NCBI GenBank assembly: GCA_934463265.1
Contig: CAKSIU010000006.1
Span: 1-61,064, forward strand
DNA: 61,064 bases
Source: an uncultured Eubacteriales bacterium
Lineage (GTDB): Bacteria; Bacillota; Clostridia; Oscillospirales; Acutalibacteraceae
Direction of reading: 5' to 3'
Below, piece by piece: positions 31,433-40,746 of this stretch. Made by a program: the position numbers and the translations under genes. The notes beneath the pieces were generated by a model that saw only the letters and a program-made list of their open reading frames with translations, did not search any database and was not told the DNA's origin. The first letter of the stretch is position 1. Each line of letters begins with the position of its first letter.

Positions 31433-32539
31433 TTAATCGTCAACGGTTATGTCGATGTTGGCCTTCACGTCGGTTTCGGATTCCTCAACAACCGGCACTT
31501 CGACGGGTATTGCAACAGCTATGGCGGCAGCTTTTAAATTTGCTTTTCCGTAAAGTTTATCAACATTTGCATTGACTTTTTCTTCGATTTCTGAAGCAAT
31601 TTTTTCATTTTCGCGGAAGAGTTCTTTAACTTTATCTCGACCCTGGCCCAATTTTTCGTCTTTATAAGAGAACCATGCGCCACTTTTTTTAACTATATCG
31701 AGTTTTACCGCCAAGTCCAAAAGCTCGCCCTCGCGAGAAATTCCCGTGCCGTACATTATATCGAATTCAGCCTCTCTAAACGGCGGAGCAATCTTATTTT
31801 TGACGACTTTTGCACGAGTTCTAGCGCCTATTATTTCTGTGCTGGATTTCAAAGTTTCGATTTTTCTAACTTCTATGCGAACGGAAGAATAAAATTTCAA
31901 AGCGCGACCACCAGGCGTAACTTCTGGATTCCCATAAACTATGCCGACTTTTTCGCGAAGCTGATTAATAAATATCGCGACGCAATTGGATTTTGAGATT
32001 GCGCCGGCTAATTTTCTTAGTGCCTGGGACATTAATCTGGCTTGAAGTCCAACGTGAGCATCGCCCATTTCGCCTTCGATTTCGGCCTTTGGAACCAGCG
32101 CAGCAACAGAGTCGACGACGATAACATCGATTGCACCGGAACGCACCAGAGATTCTGTAATTTCGAGCGCCTGCTCGCCGGTATCCGGCTGAGAAACCAA
32201 CAAAGAATCCACATCTACGCCCAAAGCAGCGGCATAAACTGGGTCTAATGCGTGTTCAACGTCGATAAAAGCAACATTTCCGCCGTTTTTTTGTCCTTGC
32301 GCAATGCAATGCAGCGACAATGTGGTTTTACCAGAAGATTCGGGCCCATAAATTTCAATTATACGACCTCTTGGCAAACCGCCGATTCCGAGAGCTAAGT
32401 CCAAAGACAAAGACCCGGTTGGAATCGCGTCCACTTGCATAGCTTGACTTTGTCCCAAACGCATTACGGCACCTTTTCCGAACTGCTTTTCTATTTGTCC
32501 TAACGCTGTTTCAAGCGCTTTTTTCTTGTCTAACGCCAT
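31433..32539 (-). CDS. recA: RecA recombinase
   Basis: RecA (368 residues) forms filaments on single-stranded DNA for strand exchange and LexA self-cleavage. The N-terminal helix is followed by Walker A GPESSGKT (near 65-72), the VDSVAALVPKAEIEGEMGD block with loop L1, and FINQLREKVGIVYGNPEVTPGGRALKFYSS covering L2. The C-terminal domain ends in a variable acidic tail (VVEESETDVKANIDITVDD). ATG follows AGGAGG. Confidence 0.98.
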   Translation of the reverse strand: MALDKKKALETALGQIEKQFGKGAVMRLGQSQAMQVDAIPTGSLSLDLALGIGGLPRGRIIEIYGPESSGKTTLSLHCIAQGQKNGGNVAFIDVEHALDPVYAAALGVDVDSLLVSQPDTGEQALEITESLVRSGAIDVIVVDSVAALVPKAEIEGEMGDAHVGLQARLMSQALRKLAGAISKSNCVAIFINQLREKVGIVYGNPEVTPGGRALKFYSSVRIEVRKIETLKSSTEIIGARTRAKVVKNKIAPPFREAEFDIMYGTGISREGELLDLAVKLDIVKKSGAWFSYKDEKLGQGRDKVKELFRENEKIASEIEEKVNANVDKLYGKANLKAAAIAVAIPVEVPVVEESETDVKANIDITVDD

Positions 32540-32576
32540 TATTTGCCTCCTAATTTTGAGAAATATTTTTATTATA

Positions 32577-32605
32577 ATTATAACTTTTTTTCAAATTTAA
32601 ATCAA
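32577..32605 (-). promoter_or_regulatory. recA promoter
   Basis: Minus strand: -35 TTGATT (32600-32605), 17-base spacer, -10 TATAAT (32577-32582). I see no clear LexA box (GAAC-N4-GTTC) beside it. Confidence 0.6.
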
Positions 32606-32665
32606 CAGATAATGTAAATTGACACAAATTTTCTCGAATTTTATTGCAAATAGTTCTGAAATCCG

Positions 32666-32694
32666 TTGATAGAACTTAAAATTTAATATATAAT
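32666..32694 (+). promoter_or_regulatory. Promoter of the small multidrug-export-type gene
   Basis: -35 TTGATA (32666-32671), 17-base spacer, -10 TATAAT (32689-32694), 39 bases before the TTG start. Confidence 0.75.
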
Positions 32695-32733
32695 GAATTT
32701 TAAGTCGATGAAATAAATAAGGGGGCATTTTTT

Positions 32734-33228
32734 TTGGCAGAATCTATAGTTACAACGATAACAAACAATTTAACTAGTGTTATTCCAGCCGAGATTATAA
32801 TTTTTATCGTGTCTTTGTTGCCTATTTTGGAGCTTCGTGGAGGACTTATCGCAGCTAGTTTACTTAGAGTAGATTGGCTATGCGCTTTTCCTATTTGTAT
32901 TATTGGAAATTTATTGCCATTACCGTTTATTTTGCTGTTTATTGATAAGATATTCGCGTTTTTAAAGAAAACTCGCTTGAAAAAAGTTGTTGAACACTTT
33001 GAAAAAAAGGCAAGTGCCAAAAGCAAATCAGTTGAAACTCACAGAAAGTGGGGCCTTTTTGTTTTTGTAGCGGTGCCACTGCCTGGTACGGGCGGATGGA
33101 CAGGCGCTTTGGTTGCAGCTATGATGAGAATGAAGGTAAAAGAAGCGTTTCCGCCTATTATTCTCGGAGTAATAACTGCGGGAATAATAATGTCTGTCAT
33201 TTCGTACGTTATTCCGGCGTTATTTTGA
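32734..33228 (+). CDS. Small multidrug-export-type membrane protein (DUF/PF06695-like)
   Basis: A 164-residue integral membrane protein with four or five transmembrane helices. PILELRGGLIAASLL near residue 28 and PLPGTGGWTGALVAAMM near 115 match the small multidrug export protein family found in Clostridia. The start is TTG 32734, eight bases after GGGGG. The family name comes from weak evidence; the true substrate is unknown. It is transcribed from its own promoter and divergently from recA. Confidence 0.8.
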   Translation: MAESIVTTITNNLTSVIPAEIIIFIVSLLPILELRGGLIAASLLRVDWLCAFPICIIGNLLPLPFILLFIDKIFAFLKKTRLKKVVEHFEKKASAKSKSVETHRKWGLFVFVAVPLPGTGGWTGALVAAMMRMKVKEAFPPIILGVITAGIIMSVISYVIPALF

Positions 33229-33258
33229 CCATTTAGCCGGAAGTTTTTGCGGACTGTA

Positions 33259-33287
33259 TTGAAAAGTTTTTGATTTTGGGGTATAAT
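33259..33287 (+). promoter_or_regulatory. dapF-pyrG-dapL promoter
   Basis: -35 TTGAAA (33259-33264), 17-base spacer, -10 TATAAT (33282-33287). Confidence 0.8.
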
Positions 33288-33335
33288 TCTAATTTATATA
33301 TTGCTACTTTAACTTTTTTAAAATGAGGCGATACT

Positions 33336-34175
33336 GTGAAGTTGAAATTTACCAAAATGCACGGCTGTGGCAACGATTATATCTATTTTGACTGCTTTGA
33401 TCAGGTGATAAATAATCCTGGAGCGCTGAGTGTAAAATTATCAGACAGGCGCTATGGAATCGGTGGTGACGGGATTATTTTGATTTGTCCGTCGAAGGTT
33501 GCGGATACGAAAATGCGGATGTTTAATCTGGATGGCAGCGAAGGAAAAATGTGTGGTAATGGAATTCGTTGTGTTGGGAAATATTTGTACGACAATGATA
33601 TTGCGAAAAAGTCTGAAATTTCAATCGAGACTTTGAGCGGAATTAAAAACTTAAAAATTTTAGAAAATAACGGAAAAGCGGAGCTTTTGACCGTAAATAT
33701 GGGAAAACCAGAGCTTGCAGCTGAGAAAATTCCGGTTAATCTGAATTTAAGCAAAATTATCGACTATGAAGCAACTTTCGGTGGCAAAGATTATAACATA
33801 ACGTGCGTTTCTATGGGAAATCCGCATTGTGTAGTTTTTTGCAATGATATAAATTCGATTGACATTGAAAAAATCGGGCCGGCGTTTGAAAATAGCGAGT
33901 TATTTCCGGAGAAAGTGAATACGGAATTTGTGGAAATTGTCGACAAAAATATTCTAAACATGAGAGTGTGGGAGCGAGGCAGCGGAGAAACTTTAGCTTG
34001 TGGAACAGGTGCTTCTGCAGCCGTTGTGGCCGCGGTTTTAAATGGCTTTTGTGCGAAAAATGAAGACGTTACCGTAAATTTGAAAGGTGGCGTTTTGACG
34101 ATAAATTACACCGATGACGCGGTTTACATGACGGGCGGTGCAGAAAAAGTTTTTGAAGGGGTAGTTGAGGTATGA
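33336..34175 (+). CDS. dapF: Diaminopimelate epimerase
   Basis: DapF (279 residues) converts LL- to meso-diaminopimelate, needed for lysine and peptidoglycan. The two catalytic cysteines are in GKMCGNGIRCVGK (near 73) and ACGTGASA (near 220), and MHGCGNDYIYFD is the N-terminal signature. GTG 33336 follows GAGGCG. It overlaps pyrG by four bases (ATGA) and shares an operon with dapL, which makes the LL-isomer substrate. Confidence 0.97.
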   Translation: MKLKFTKMHGCGNDYIYFDCFDQVINNPGALSVKLSDRRYGIGGDGIILICPSKVADTKMRMFNLDGSEGKMCGNGIRCVGKYLYDNDIAKKSEISIETLSGIKNLKILENNGKAELLTVNMGKPELAAEKIPVNLNLSKIIDYEATFGGKDYNITCVSMGNPHCVVFCNDINSIDIEKIGPAFENSELFPEKVNTEFVEIVDKNILNMRVWERGSGETLACGTGASAAVVAAVLNGFCAKNEDVTVNLKGGVLTINYTDDAVYMTGGAEKVFEGVVEV

Positions 34176-35788
34176 CAAAATATATTTTTGTAACAGGCGG
34201 AGTGGTTTCCGGCTTGGGAAAGGGCATAACAGCGGCGTCTTTGGGCAGATTGTTGAAGTCGAAAGGGCTGAAAATTGCGGCACAAAAATTAGATCCGTAC
34301 ATAAATGTTGACCCTGGAACAATGAGTCCGTATCAGCATGGAGAAGTTTTTGTCACCGAGGACGGCGCCGAAACTGACCTCGATTTGGGTCATTACGAGA
34401 GATTTATTGACGAGAATTTGAATAAATTTTCAAATTTGACAACCGGAAAAGTTTATTGGAATGTATTGAAGAAGGAAAGAAATGGTGAATATCTCGGCGA
34501 AACTGTGCAGGTAATTCCTCATATTACCAACGAAATCAAAAATTTTGTATACTCGGTGGGCGAAAAATCTCACGCGGATGTCGTAATTACAGAAATTGGC
34601 GGCACTACCGGAGATATCGAAAGTCAGCCGTTTTTGGAGGCAATTAGACAAGTCTCGCTCGAGGTGGGGAAAGAAAATTGTCTGTTCGTCCACGTTACAC
34701 TCGTGCCTTATATCAAAAGTTCCGGTGAGTATAAGTCTAAACCGACGCAGCATTCGGTTAAAGAATTGCGCGCGCTCGGAATTAATCCGGATATAATTGT
34801 TGCTCGCTGTGATGAACCTTTAAGCGTCGGCATTCGGCAGAAAATTTCGCTTTTTTGCAACGTAAAACCTGACTGCGTTATTGAAAATATGACGGTTTCT
34901 TCGCTTTATCAGGTGCCTTTAATGCTGGAAGAAAGTAATTTTTCTGCGATAGTTTGTCGTGAACTTGGGCTGAGTTGTCATGCGGGGGATATGTCCGAGT
35001 GGCTTGCGATGGTGGACAGAATAAGTGCGCGCGATAAAATTGTTAAAATCGCGCTGGTCGGCAAGTATGTCAAATTGCATGACGCATATCTCTCTGTGGC
35101 GGAAGCTTTGAGTCACGGAGGCTTTGAGAATGGCGCGGAAGTTGAAATAAAATGGATTGATGCGGAACTTGTTACGGATTTTAATGCGAAGGATTTGCTG
35201 TATGACTGCGATGGCATCTTGATTCCCGGCGGTTTCGGCGACAGGGGCGTCGATGGAAAAATTTATGCGATAAGGTTTGCCAGAGAAAATAATATTCCGT
35301 TTTTGGGAATTTGTTTGGGTATGCAGACCGCTGCAATGGAATTTGCGCGCAATGTTTTAGGCTTTGATGACGCGAATTCAAGCGAATTTAACCCAGGAGG
35401 AAAATGTTCGGTAATTGACTTGATGAAAGACCAACTTGGAAATTTGCCAAAAGGCGGTACGATGCGGCTTGGAGCTTACACGTGCAAGATAAAATCCGGT
35501 ACGGTTATGCAAAAAGCTTATCGTGCGGACGAAGTTGATGAGCGGCATAGGCACAGATACGAATTTAATAATGATTTTCGCGAAGTTTTTGAGAAAAATG
35601 GGATGATTTTTTCGGGAACGTCTCCAGATGGCTTGCTAGTTGAGGCTATCGAGTTGCCTGCAAATGATTTCTTTGTTGGGGTTCAATATCATCCAGAGTT
35701 TAAAAGTAGGCCGAATCACGCGCACCCGCTGTTTAGAGAGTTTATTCGCGCTTCTTTGGAAAATAAAAACAAATCAAATATTTTTTGA
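34172..35788 (+). CDS. pyrG: CTP synthase
   Basis: PyrG (538 residues) aminates UTP to CTP using glutamine. The N-terminal synthetase domain has the P-loop GGVVSGLGKGI (near 9) and DPYINVDPGTMSPYQHGEV. The C-terminal class I glutamine amidotransferase has the nucleophile Cys in LGICLGMQ (near 390) and the His-Glu pair in GVQYHPEF. The start overlaps the dapF stop. It precedes dapL by 15 bases, so nucleotide and cell-wall precursor genes are co-transcribed here. Confidence 0.98.
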   Translation: MTKYIFVTGGVVSGLGKGITAASLGRLLKSKGLKIAAQKLDPYINVDPGTMSPYQHGEVFVTEDGAETDLDLGHYERFIDENLNKFSNLTTGKVYWNVLKKERNGEYLGETVQVIPHITNEIKNFVYSVGEKSHADVVITEIGGTTGDIESQPFLEAIRQVSLEVGKENCLFVHVTLVPYIKSSGEYKSKPTQHSVKELRALGINPDIIVARCDEPLSVGIRQKISLFCNVKPDCVIENMTVSSLYQVPLMLEESNFSAIVCRELGLSCHAGDMSEWLAMVDRISARDKIVKIALVGKYVKLHDAYLSVAEALSHGGFENGAEVEIKWIDAELVTDFNAKDLLYDCDGILIPGGFGDRGVDGKIYAIRFARENNIPFLGICLGMQTAAMEFARNVLGFDDANSSEFNPGGKCSVIDLMKDQLGNLPKGGTMRLGAYTCKIKSGTVMQKAYRADEVDERHRHRYEFNNDFREVFEKNGMIFSGTSPDGLLVEAIELPANDFFVGVQYHPEFKSRPNHAHPLFREFIRASLENKNKSNIF

Positions 35789-35803
35789 GAGGATTTTATT
35801 GAG

Positions 35804-36982
35804 ATGAATTTAAATTTGAACTATTTGAATCTTAAAGACAGCTATCTTTTTGCGAATATAGCCAAAAAATCTGGCGAATTTTCAAAAAATCACCCCGACG
35901 CAGAAGAGGTAATCAGTCTTGGTATAGGAGACGTCACTTTGCCGTTGTGCCCGGCGGTTACCGACGCTATGCAGGAAGCCGTTTTGGAGATGAGCAAAAA
36001 AGAAACTTTTAAAGGCTATGGCCCTTACCAAGGCTATGATTTTTTGCAAAACGCGATAAAAAATTATTATGCAGACAAAAATATTGAGATAAATTTGGAC
36101 GAAATTTTTGTCAGTGACGGCGCAAAAAGTGACGTTGCCAATATTTTGGACATTTTTTCGAGCGAAAACACCGTGCTTATTCCGGACCCGGTTTATCCGG
36201 TTTACGTTGACACAAATGTGATGGCAGGTCGAAAAATACAGTACATTAACGCCAACAAAGAAAATGATTTTTTGCCGTTGCCGGATGAAAGTGTAAAAGT
36301 GGACATAATTTATTTATGCTCACCGAACAACCCGACTGGCGCGGTTTATAATCATGAGCAGCTGAAAAAATGGGTGGATTATGCGCTGGAAAACAAGGCG
36401 ATTATTTTATTTGATGCGGCTTATGAGGCCTTTATTTCTGAATCAGATTTACCACGCAGCATTTTTGAAATCGAAGGCGCCAAAAAATGTGCGATAGAAT
36501 TGTGCTCATTTTCGAAAACGGCTGGGTTTACCGGAGTTAGATGCGGATACACTGTTGTGCCCAAAGCCTTGATTTTTGACAATATTTCTGTAAATAATTT
36601 ATGGTTCAGACGGCAGTCAACAAAGTTTAATGGCGTGTCTTATGTTGTTCAAAGGGGCGCTGCGGCGGTGTTTTCTAAAACCGGATTGACTCAAATCAAA
36701 GAAAATATAAATTATTACAAAGAAAATGCGCATCTTATTGCCGAGATTTTGCACAAGAAAAATATTTATTTTACCGGTGGAGAAAATTCACCTTATATTT
36801 GGCTGAAGTGCCCCGATAATATGTCATCTTGGGAGTTCTTTGATTATTTATTGGAACGTGCAAATATTGTTGGAACGCCAGGTGCCGGGTTTGGCCAAAA
36901 CGGTGAGGGCTTCTTCAGATTGACTTCTTTTGGCGACCGAGAAAATATTTTAAAAGCAGTGCAAAGGTTAAAAAATCTTTAA
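35804..36982 (+). CDS. dapL: LL-diaminopimelate aminotransferase
   Basis: DapL (392 residues) makes LL-diaminopimelate directly from tetrahydrodipicolinate, the short variant of the lysine pathway. It is a fold-type I PLP enzyme: GPYQGYDFLQNAI, the LCSPNNPTGAVY loop, DAAYEAF, and the PLP lysine in SFSKTAGFTGVRCGY (near residue 235). The N-terminus LKDSYLFANIAKK and LGIGDVTLPL are specific to this subgroup rather than general aspartate aminotransferases. ATG follows GAGG with wide spacing. Confidence 0.95.
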   Translation: MNLNLNYLNLKDSYLFANIAKKSGEFSKNHPDAEEVISLGIGDVTLPLCPAVTDAMQEAVLEMSKKETFKGYGPYQGYDFLQNAIKNYYADKNIEINLDEIFVSDGAKSDVANILDIFSSENTVLIPDPVYPVYVDTNVMAGRKIQYINANKENDFLPLPDESVKVDIIYLCSPNNPTGAVYNHEQLKKWVDYALENKAIILFDAAYEAFISESDLPRSIFEIEGAKKCAIELCSFSKTAGFTGVRCGYTVVPKALIFDNISVNNLWFRRQSTKFNGVSYVVQRGAAAVFSKTGLTQIKENINYYKENAHLIAEILHKKNIYFTGGENSPYIWLKCPDNMSSWEFFDYLLERANIVGTPGAGFGQNGEGFFRLTSFGDRENILKAVQRLKNL

Positions 36983-37006
36983 AAGATGTGCTTTTTGTAG
37001 AGCAAG

Positions 37007-37034
37007 TGCGCCCGCGCGGTATAGTGCGGGCGCA
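37007..37034 (+). repeat. Hairpin with conserved loop (copy 5)
   Basis: 9-bp perfect stem TGCGCCCGC/GCGGGCGCA (37007-37015, 37026-37034) with loop GCGGTATAGT, 24 bases after dapL. It is not followed by a T run, so intrinsic termination is doubtful. Confidence 0.75.
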
Positions 37035-37115
37035 AACTAAGGTTTTGCTGTTTTATAATTGTGATAAAAAGTTTGTTTATTACTGGCTTTTAAAGCAAAA
37101 TTATAGTAAAAACTA

Positions 37116-37143
37116 TTGAAAAAATTTTTTTATGTGTTATATT
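37116..37143 (+). promoter_or_regulatory. Promoter of the sugar ABC transporter operon
   Basis: -35 TTGAAA (37116-37121), 16-base spacer, -10 TATATT (37138-37143). The leader to the GTG at 37277 is over 120 bases, A/T-rich and without an obvious riboswitch. Confidence 0.5.
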
Positions 37144-37276
37144 TATTATTATGTGTTAGTATAGTTGAAATTAATAATATACATAGAATCGGGAATAGCG
37201 CACGAAATTAACGCGTTTTTGAAGATTACTTATCAAGACAAAAATATAAATTTTTATTTTTAGGAGCGATTAAAAA

Positions 37277-38779
37277 GTGAATATAAGCTTAAAAAAGGTC
37301 ATTCCGATGGTATTATCTGCTTGTATGGCCATGCCGTTTGTTTCTGGATGTGGAAGCAAAAGTTCTTCTGCCAGCCAAACGAGTAACAACTACGACCTGT
37401 ATATTTTTAGTTCTAAAGGCGAAATAACTTCTCAGTTTGAAGAACTGTGCAAGCTGTATGAGAGTGAAAAGGGCGTAAAAATAAAACTGCAGCAAATTGG
37501 TTCTGGCACGGAACATAAGGATACTTTGCGTATTCAAATGAACTCATCTAGTAAGCCCGGAATTTATTCTTTGCAAGGGCTGCGCGAACTGTATGAGTAT
37601 GAGATGAGCGGCTCTGTTATGGACCTAAATAATGCTTCTTCTTCAAAATTTAAAGCGTTGGCTGATTCAGTTCCGCAAAATTTAAGATTGACTTCTGACG
37701 GAAAAAATAATTTCGGAATCCCATACAATATCGAGGGTTACGGATACATAGTAGATAGGCAAATGCTGGCGGATTTACTAGGTTCTGACAATGTAGATGC
37801 GTTCTTAAAAGACATGAAAGCGGCTTCTTATGAGGAATTTGGAAATTTTGTAGTTAATTTGAGCGATTACATAAAGGGGAACAAGTCCAAGAGCTTTATT
37901 TTAAACGGAAATACATACAGTTTAAATTCAGTTAAGATCGGTTTGGCGAAAAATTTAACAGGAGTATTTTCGGTTGCAGGTTCGGAACCTTGGACTTTTG
38001 GCGACCATATGATGAATATCGCATTAAATGCCGCATTTAAATCTCCAAGTGACTTTATGAATGCAAGCGATTCTCAAATTGATGCGATGGAAGGTGCATT
38101 TACGAAGTATTTGCGCGCGCTTGATTTAAAAACCTCTCACGCGGCGGGCGATAATGAGGTTCTAAAACGCGGTGCACAGTTTATTAATACGACTTCAAGC
38201 GACTATAATAAGGCAATTCAAAGGTTTGCCGAGGGAAAAGCGCTGTTTATAAAGCAAGGCAACTGGATACTTCCGAACATAGAAAAAATTAATTCGGAAA
38301 TGTTGAATCGTCTGGTATTTTTGCCGGTAAAAATGCCGATTTCCGCTGAAGATATAAAGTACGACGGCATGACTGTCGAAAAATTAAACAGTTCAATTCC
38401 GGTGTATGTTCCAAACTATTTCGTGATAAATCCTAAAGTAAGCGAGCGTGAACAAAAATTAGCACAGGACTTCTTGGTTTGGCTCAATACATCGGAGAAT
38501 GCACAAAATTTTGTTATAAATAAGTTCGGATTTATTCCTTATAATGCAAAAGATGATTTAGTGCTGAAAAGTTCATTGAATAATTCTATTTTGGAATATC
38601 AGCGAGAGGGAAAAACTTTAGCTGCGGTATATCACGGAACACCAGAAGCTTGGTCCAAAGAAGCCGTTTCAATGAAAATTATGGAGAACCTTTTGACTAA
38701 AACAACTTGGTCAAATAGCGACATGGAAGGCATTGCGAATTTTGCGATAGAAACTTATAAACAAATGAAACTAAGGTAG
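37277..38779 (+). CDS. Sugar ABC transporter substrate-binding lipoprotein
   Basis: The 500-residue protein has a lipoprotein signal with lipobox VSGC (Cys25) followed by a Ser-rich linker. The mature part is a family 1 type extracellular binding protein (IFSSKGEITSQFEELCKLYESEKGVKIKLQQIGSGTEHKDTLRIQM), with FAEGKALFIKQGNWI and KISEREQKLAQDFLVWLN-like blocks typical of carbohydrate importers. The sugar cannot be deduced. The two permease genes follow at once, forming a CUT1-type import operon. Confidence 0.92.
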   Translation: MNISLKKVIPMVLSACMAMPFVSGCGSKSSSASQTSNNYDLYIFSSKGEITSQFEELCKLYESEKGVKIKLQQIGSGTEHKDTLRIQMNSSSKPGIYSLQGLRELYEYEMSGSVMDLNNASSSKFKALADSVPQNLRLTSDGKNNFGIPYNIEGYGYIVDRQMLADLLGSDNVDAFLKDMKAASYEEFGNFVVNLSDYIKGNKSKSFILNGNTYSLNSVKIGLAKNLTGVFSVAGSEPWTFGDHMMNIALNAAFKSPSDFMNASDSQIDAMEGAFTKYLRALDLKTSHAAGDNEVLKRGAQFINTTSSDYNKAIQRFAEGKALFIKQGNWILPNIEKINSEMLNRLVFLPVKMPISAEDIKYDGMTVEKLNSSIPVYVPNYFVINPKVSEREQKLAQDFLVWLNTSENAQNFVINKFGFIPYNAKDDLVLKSSLNNSILEYQREGKTLAAVYHGTPEAWSKEAVSMKIMENLLTKTTWSNSDMEGIANFAIETYKQMKLR

Positions 38780-38800
38780 TTTAACAGAGGTTTTTTTGTT

Positions 38801-39709
38801 ATGAATAAATACTATAAAAAGTGGTTTTGGCCACTGTCTGCACCCGCAATTATATTGTTTTTCTTAGTGATTTTTGTTCCGTTTGTCACGGGAGTTTTAT
38901 ACTCATTTACAGCGTGGAAAGGTACATTTTTCTTAAATGGCAAAATTGCTACAAGCAATCCTTTTGGAGCTTTTGTGGGGTTGCAAAACTATGTGGATGC
39001 TGTCAATAATGAAAAATTTCAGGTTGCTTTTGGCAATACAATTAAATTTACGATAATCGCAGTTGTTGTTATCAATGTGGTGGCACTGCTTTTGGCACTA
39101 ATGCTCACCAGCATCAAAAAGTTTGCCGGGTTTTTTAGAGTGATTTTATTTATGCCGAATCTTTTGGGAGGTTTGGCGTTGGGCTTTATATGGCAGTTTA
39201 TTTTTGAGGTCGTTTTTTCGCAGATATTTTTTGGTCCTGATGGCTTAATTGCGATTGATTTTCTAACAAATATGACTCAAGGCGGCTTAAAATCCATTTT
39301 TGCGCTTGTTATTTTAGTTGCGTGGCAGATGGTCGGGTATATGATGATTATTTACGTTGCGGGGCTTAACAACATTTCGGACGATTTGTACGAAGCGGCG
39401 CAAATTGACGGAGCAGGTGCGTTTACCAGATTCAGAGTGATAACTTTGCCAATGCTTATGCCAGCTTTTACTATCGTATTTTTCTTAACTTTGGCTAACT
39501 GTTTTAAGCTGCTTGACCAAAATGTTGCGCTTACTAACGGCGCGTTTGGAACTCGATTGTTGGCGTTGCAAATTTTAAGAACTCCCGCAGATATGTCTCC
39601 GCCAAATTATGGGCAAGCGCAGGCTCAAGCGGTTATTTTCTTTGTTTTAGTTGCGATTATCACGTTGATTCAGGTGAATGTCACGAAGAAAAAAGAGGTG
39701 GAATTATAA
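38801..39709 (+). CDS. Sugar ABC transporter permease (MalF-like)
   Basis: The 302-residue inner-membrane permease has about six transmembrane helices and the ATPase-contact EAA loop EAAQIDGAGAFTRFRVITLPML near residue 207. GVLYSFTAWKG and the C-terminal pattern are typical of the CUT1 MalF/UgpA group. The stop overlaps the next start (TAATG). ATG 38801 follows AGAGG. Confidence 0.94.
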   Translation: MNKYYKKWFWPLSAPAIILFFLVIFVPFVTGVLYSFTAWKGTFFLNGKIATSNPFGAFVGLQNYVDAVNNEKFQVAFGNTIKFTIIAVVVINVVALLLALMLTSIKKFAGFFRVILFMPNLLGGLALGFIWQFIFEVVFSQIFFGPDGLIAIDFLTNMTQGGLKSIFALVILVAWQMVGYMMIIYVAGLNNISDDLYEAAQIDGAGAFTRFRVITLPMLMPAFTIVFFLTLANCFKLLDQNVALTNGAFGTRLLALQILRTPADMSPPNYGQAQAQAVIFFVLVAIITLIQVNVTKKKEVEL

Positions 39710-40566
39710 TGAAAAGAAACGTTTTTTCAACTAAAAATAAAACTTTAATCGGCAAAATTTTTAGCTATGTTATTCTAGGAATTTTTGCTGTTTACACAAT
39801 TTTTCCTCTGATGTTTCTTTTTATTAATTCTTTCAAAAGTCAGGCAGAAATCGGCAATTCTCCGCTTTCTTTGCCGAGCCATTGGGATTTTACCTACATC
39901 GAAAATGCTTTTAGTCAGATTAATTTTTCTAAATCTATTTTAATCACGGCGTTTGTAACGATAGTTTCTGTTGCGCTGATTGTTGTAGTTTCTTCGCTCG
40001 CGGCGTGGATGCTTGTTCGAAATAAATCTAAAGTTTCGTCGTTTTTGCTGATGATTTTTATCTCTGCGATGTTAATTCCATTTCAGTCGGTCATGTACCC
40101 ACTCATCGACATGGCAGACAAGTTTAACATGAAAAATTTATTCGGACTTATCATCATGTACGGCGGATTTGGGCTAAGTTTATCCGTTTTCATGTATCAT
40201 GGATTTATAAAAAGTATTCCGAAATCCATAGAGGAAGCGGCCATAATAGACGGTGCAAATATATTTCAGATATTTTTTCATGTGGTATTTCCGTTGCTAA
40301 AATCAACCACGGTGACGGTCGTGATTTTAAACGCAATGTGGATTTGGAATGATTATCTGCTTCCGTTTCAAGTTTTGGGCAACTCGGAGCTAAAAACACT
40401 GACGTTGGAGCTATACTTCGCTAAAATGCAGACTTCTCAGTTCGGCAATCCCTGGGAATTGATATTCCCTGCCGTTTTGATATCTATCATACCGATTATC
40501 GTTGTATTTTTATTCCTACAAAAGCACATTGTTAAAGGCGTTGCAGACGGTGCACTTAAATCGTAA
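39709..40566 (+). CDS. Sugar ABC transporter permease (MalG-like)
   Basis: The 285-residue partner permease carries YTIFPLMFLFINSFKS near the N-terminus, six transmembrane helices, and the EAA loop EEAAIIDGANIFQIFFHVVFPLL near 175. It overlaps the previous gene by one base. No ATP-binding subunit gene follows: the operon ends in a terminator. A shared MsmX/UgpC-type ATPase elsewhere in the genome is therefore expected, a common arrangement in Firmicutes. Confidence 0.94.
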   Translation: MKRNVFSTKNKTLIGKIFSYVILGIFAVYTIFPLMFLFINSFKSQAEIGNSPLSLPSHWDFTYIENAFSQINFSKSILITAFVTIVSVALIVVVSSLAAWMLVRNKSKVSSFLLMIFISAMLIPFQSVMYPLIDMADKFNMKNLFGLIIMYGGFGLSLSVFMYHGFIKSIPKSIEEAAIIDGANIFQIFFHVVFPLLKSTTVTVVILNAMWIWNDYLLPFQVLGNSELKTLTLELYFAKMQTSQFGNPWELIFPAVLISIIPIIVVFLFLQKHIVKGVADGALKS

Positions 40567-40574
40567 ATAAAAAA

Positions 40575-40640
40575 TCCCCAACCCTTGTAAGTACCCAGTT
40601 AAGAGATAATTGGACTAAAAAAGGGTAGGGAAAATTTTTT
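40575..40640 (+). terminator. Terminator of the sugar transporter operon, branched
   Basis: TCCCCAACCCTT (40575-40586) can pair with AAGGGTAGGGA (40621-40631), one base offset, followed by AAATTTTTTT. An internal hairpin CCAGTT/AATTGG (about 40594-40612) lies inside. Confidence 0.6.
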
Positions 40641-40746
40641 TATATTTAAAATTTGATACGCCGATGTATTTTATAAACATAAAAAAGAATGAATTGGTAT
40701 ATTTAAGGTGAAATTTTTCATAATATATTTTGTAAAGAATATCTTT

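Noticed and set aside
32540..32620. LexA box at recA
   Set aside because: No GAAC-N4-GTTC-like palindrome could be found near the predicted promoter, although divergent boxes cannot be excluded.
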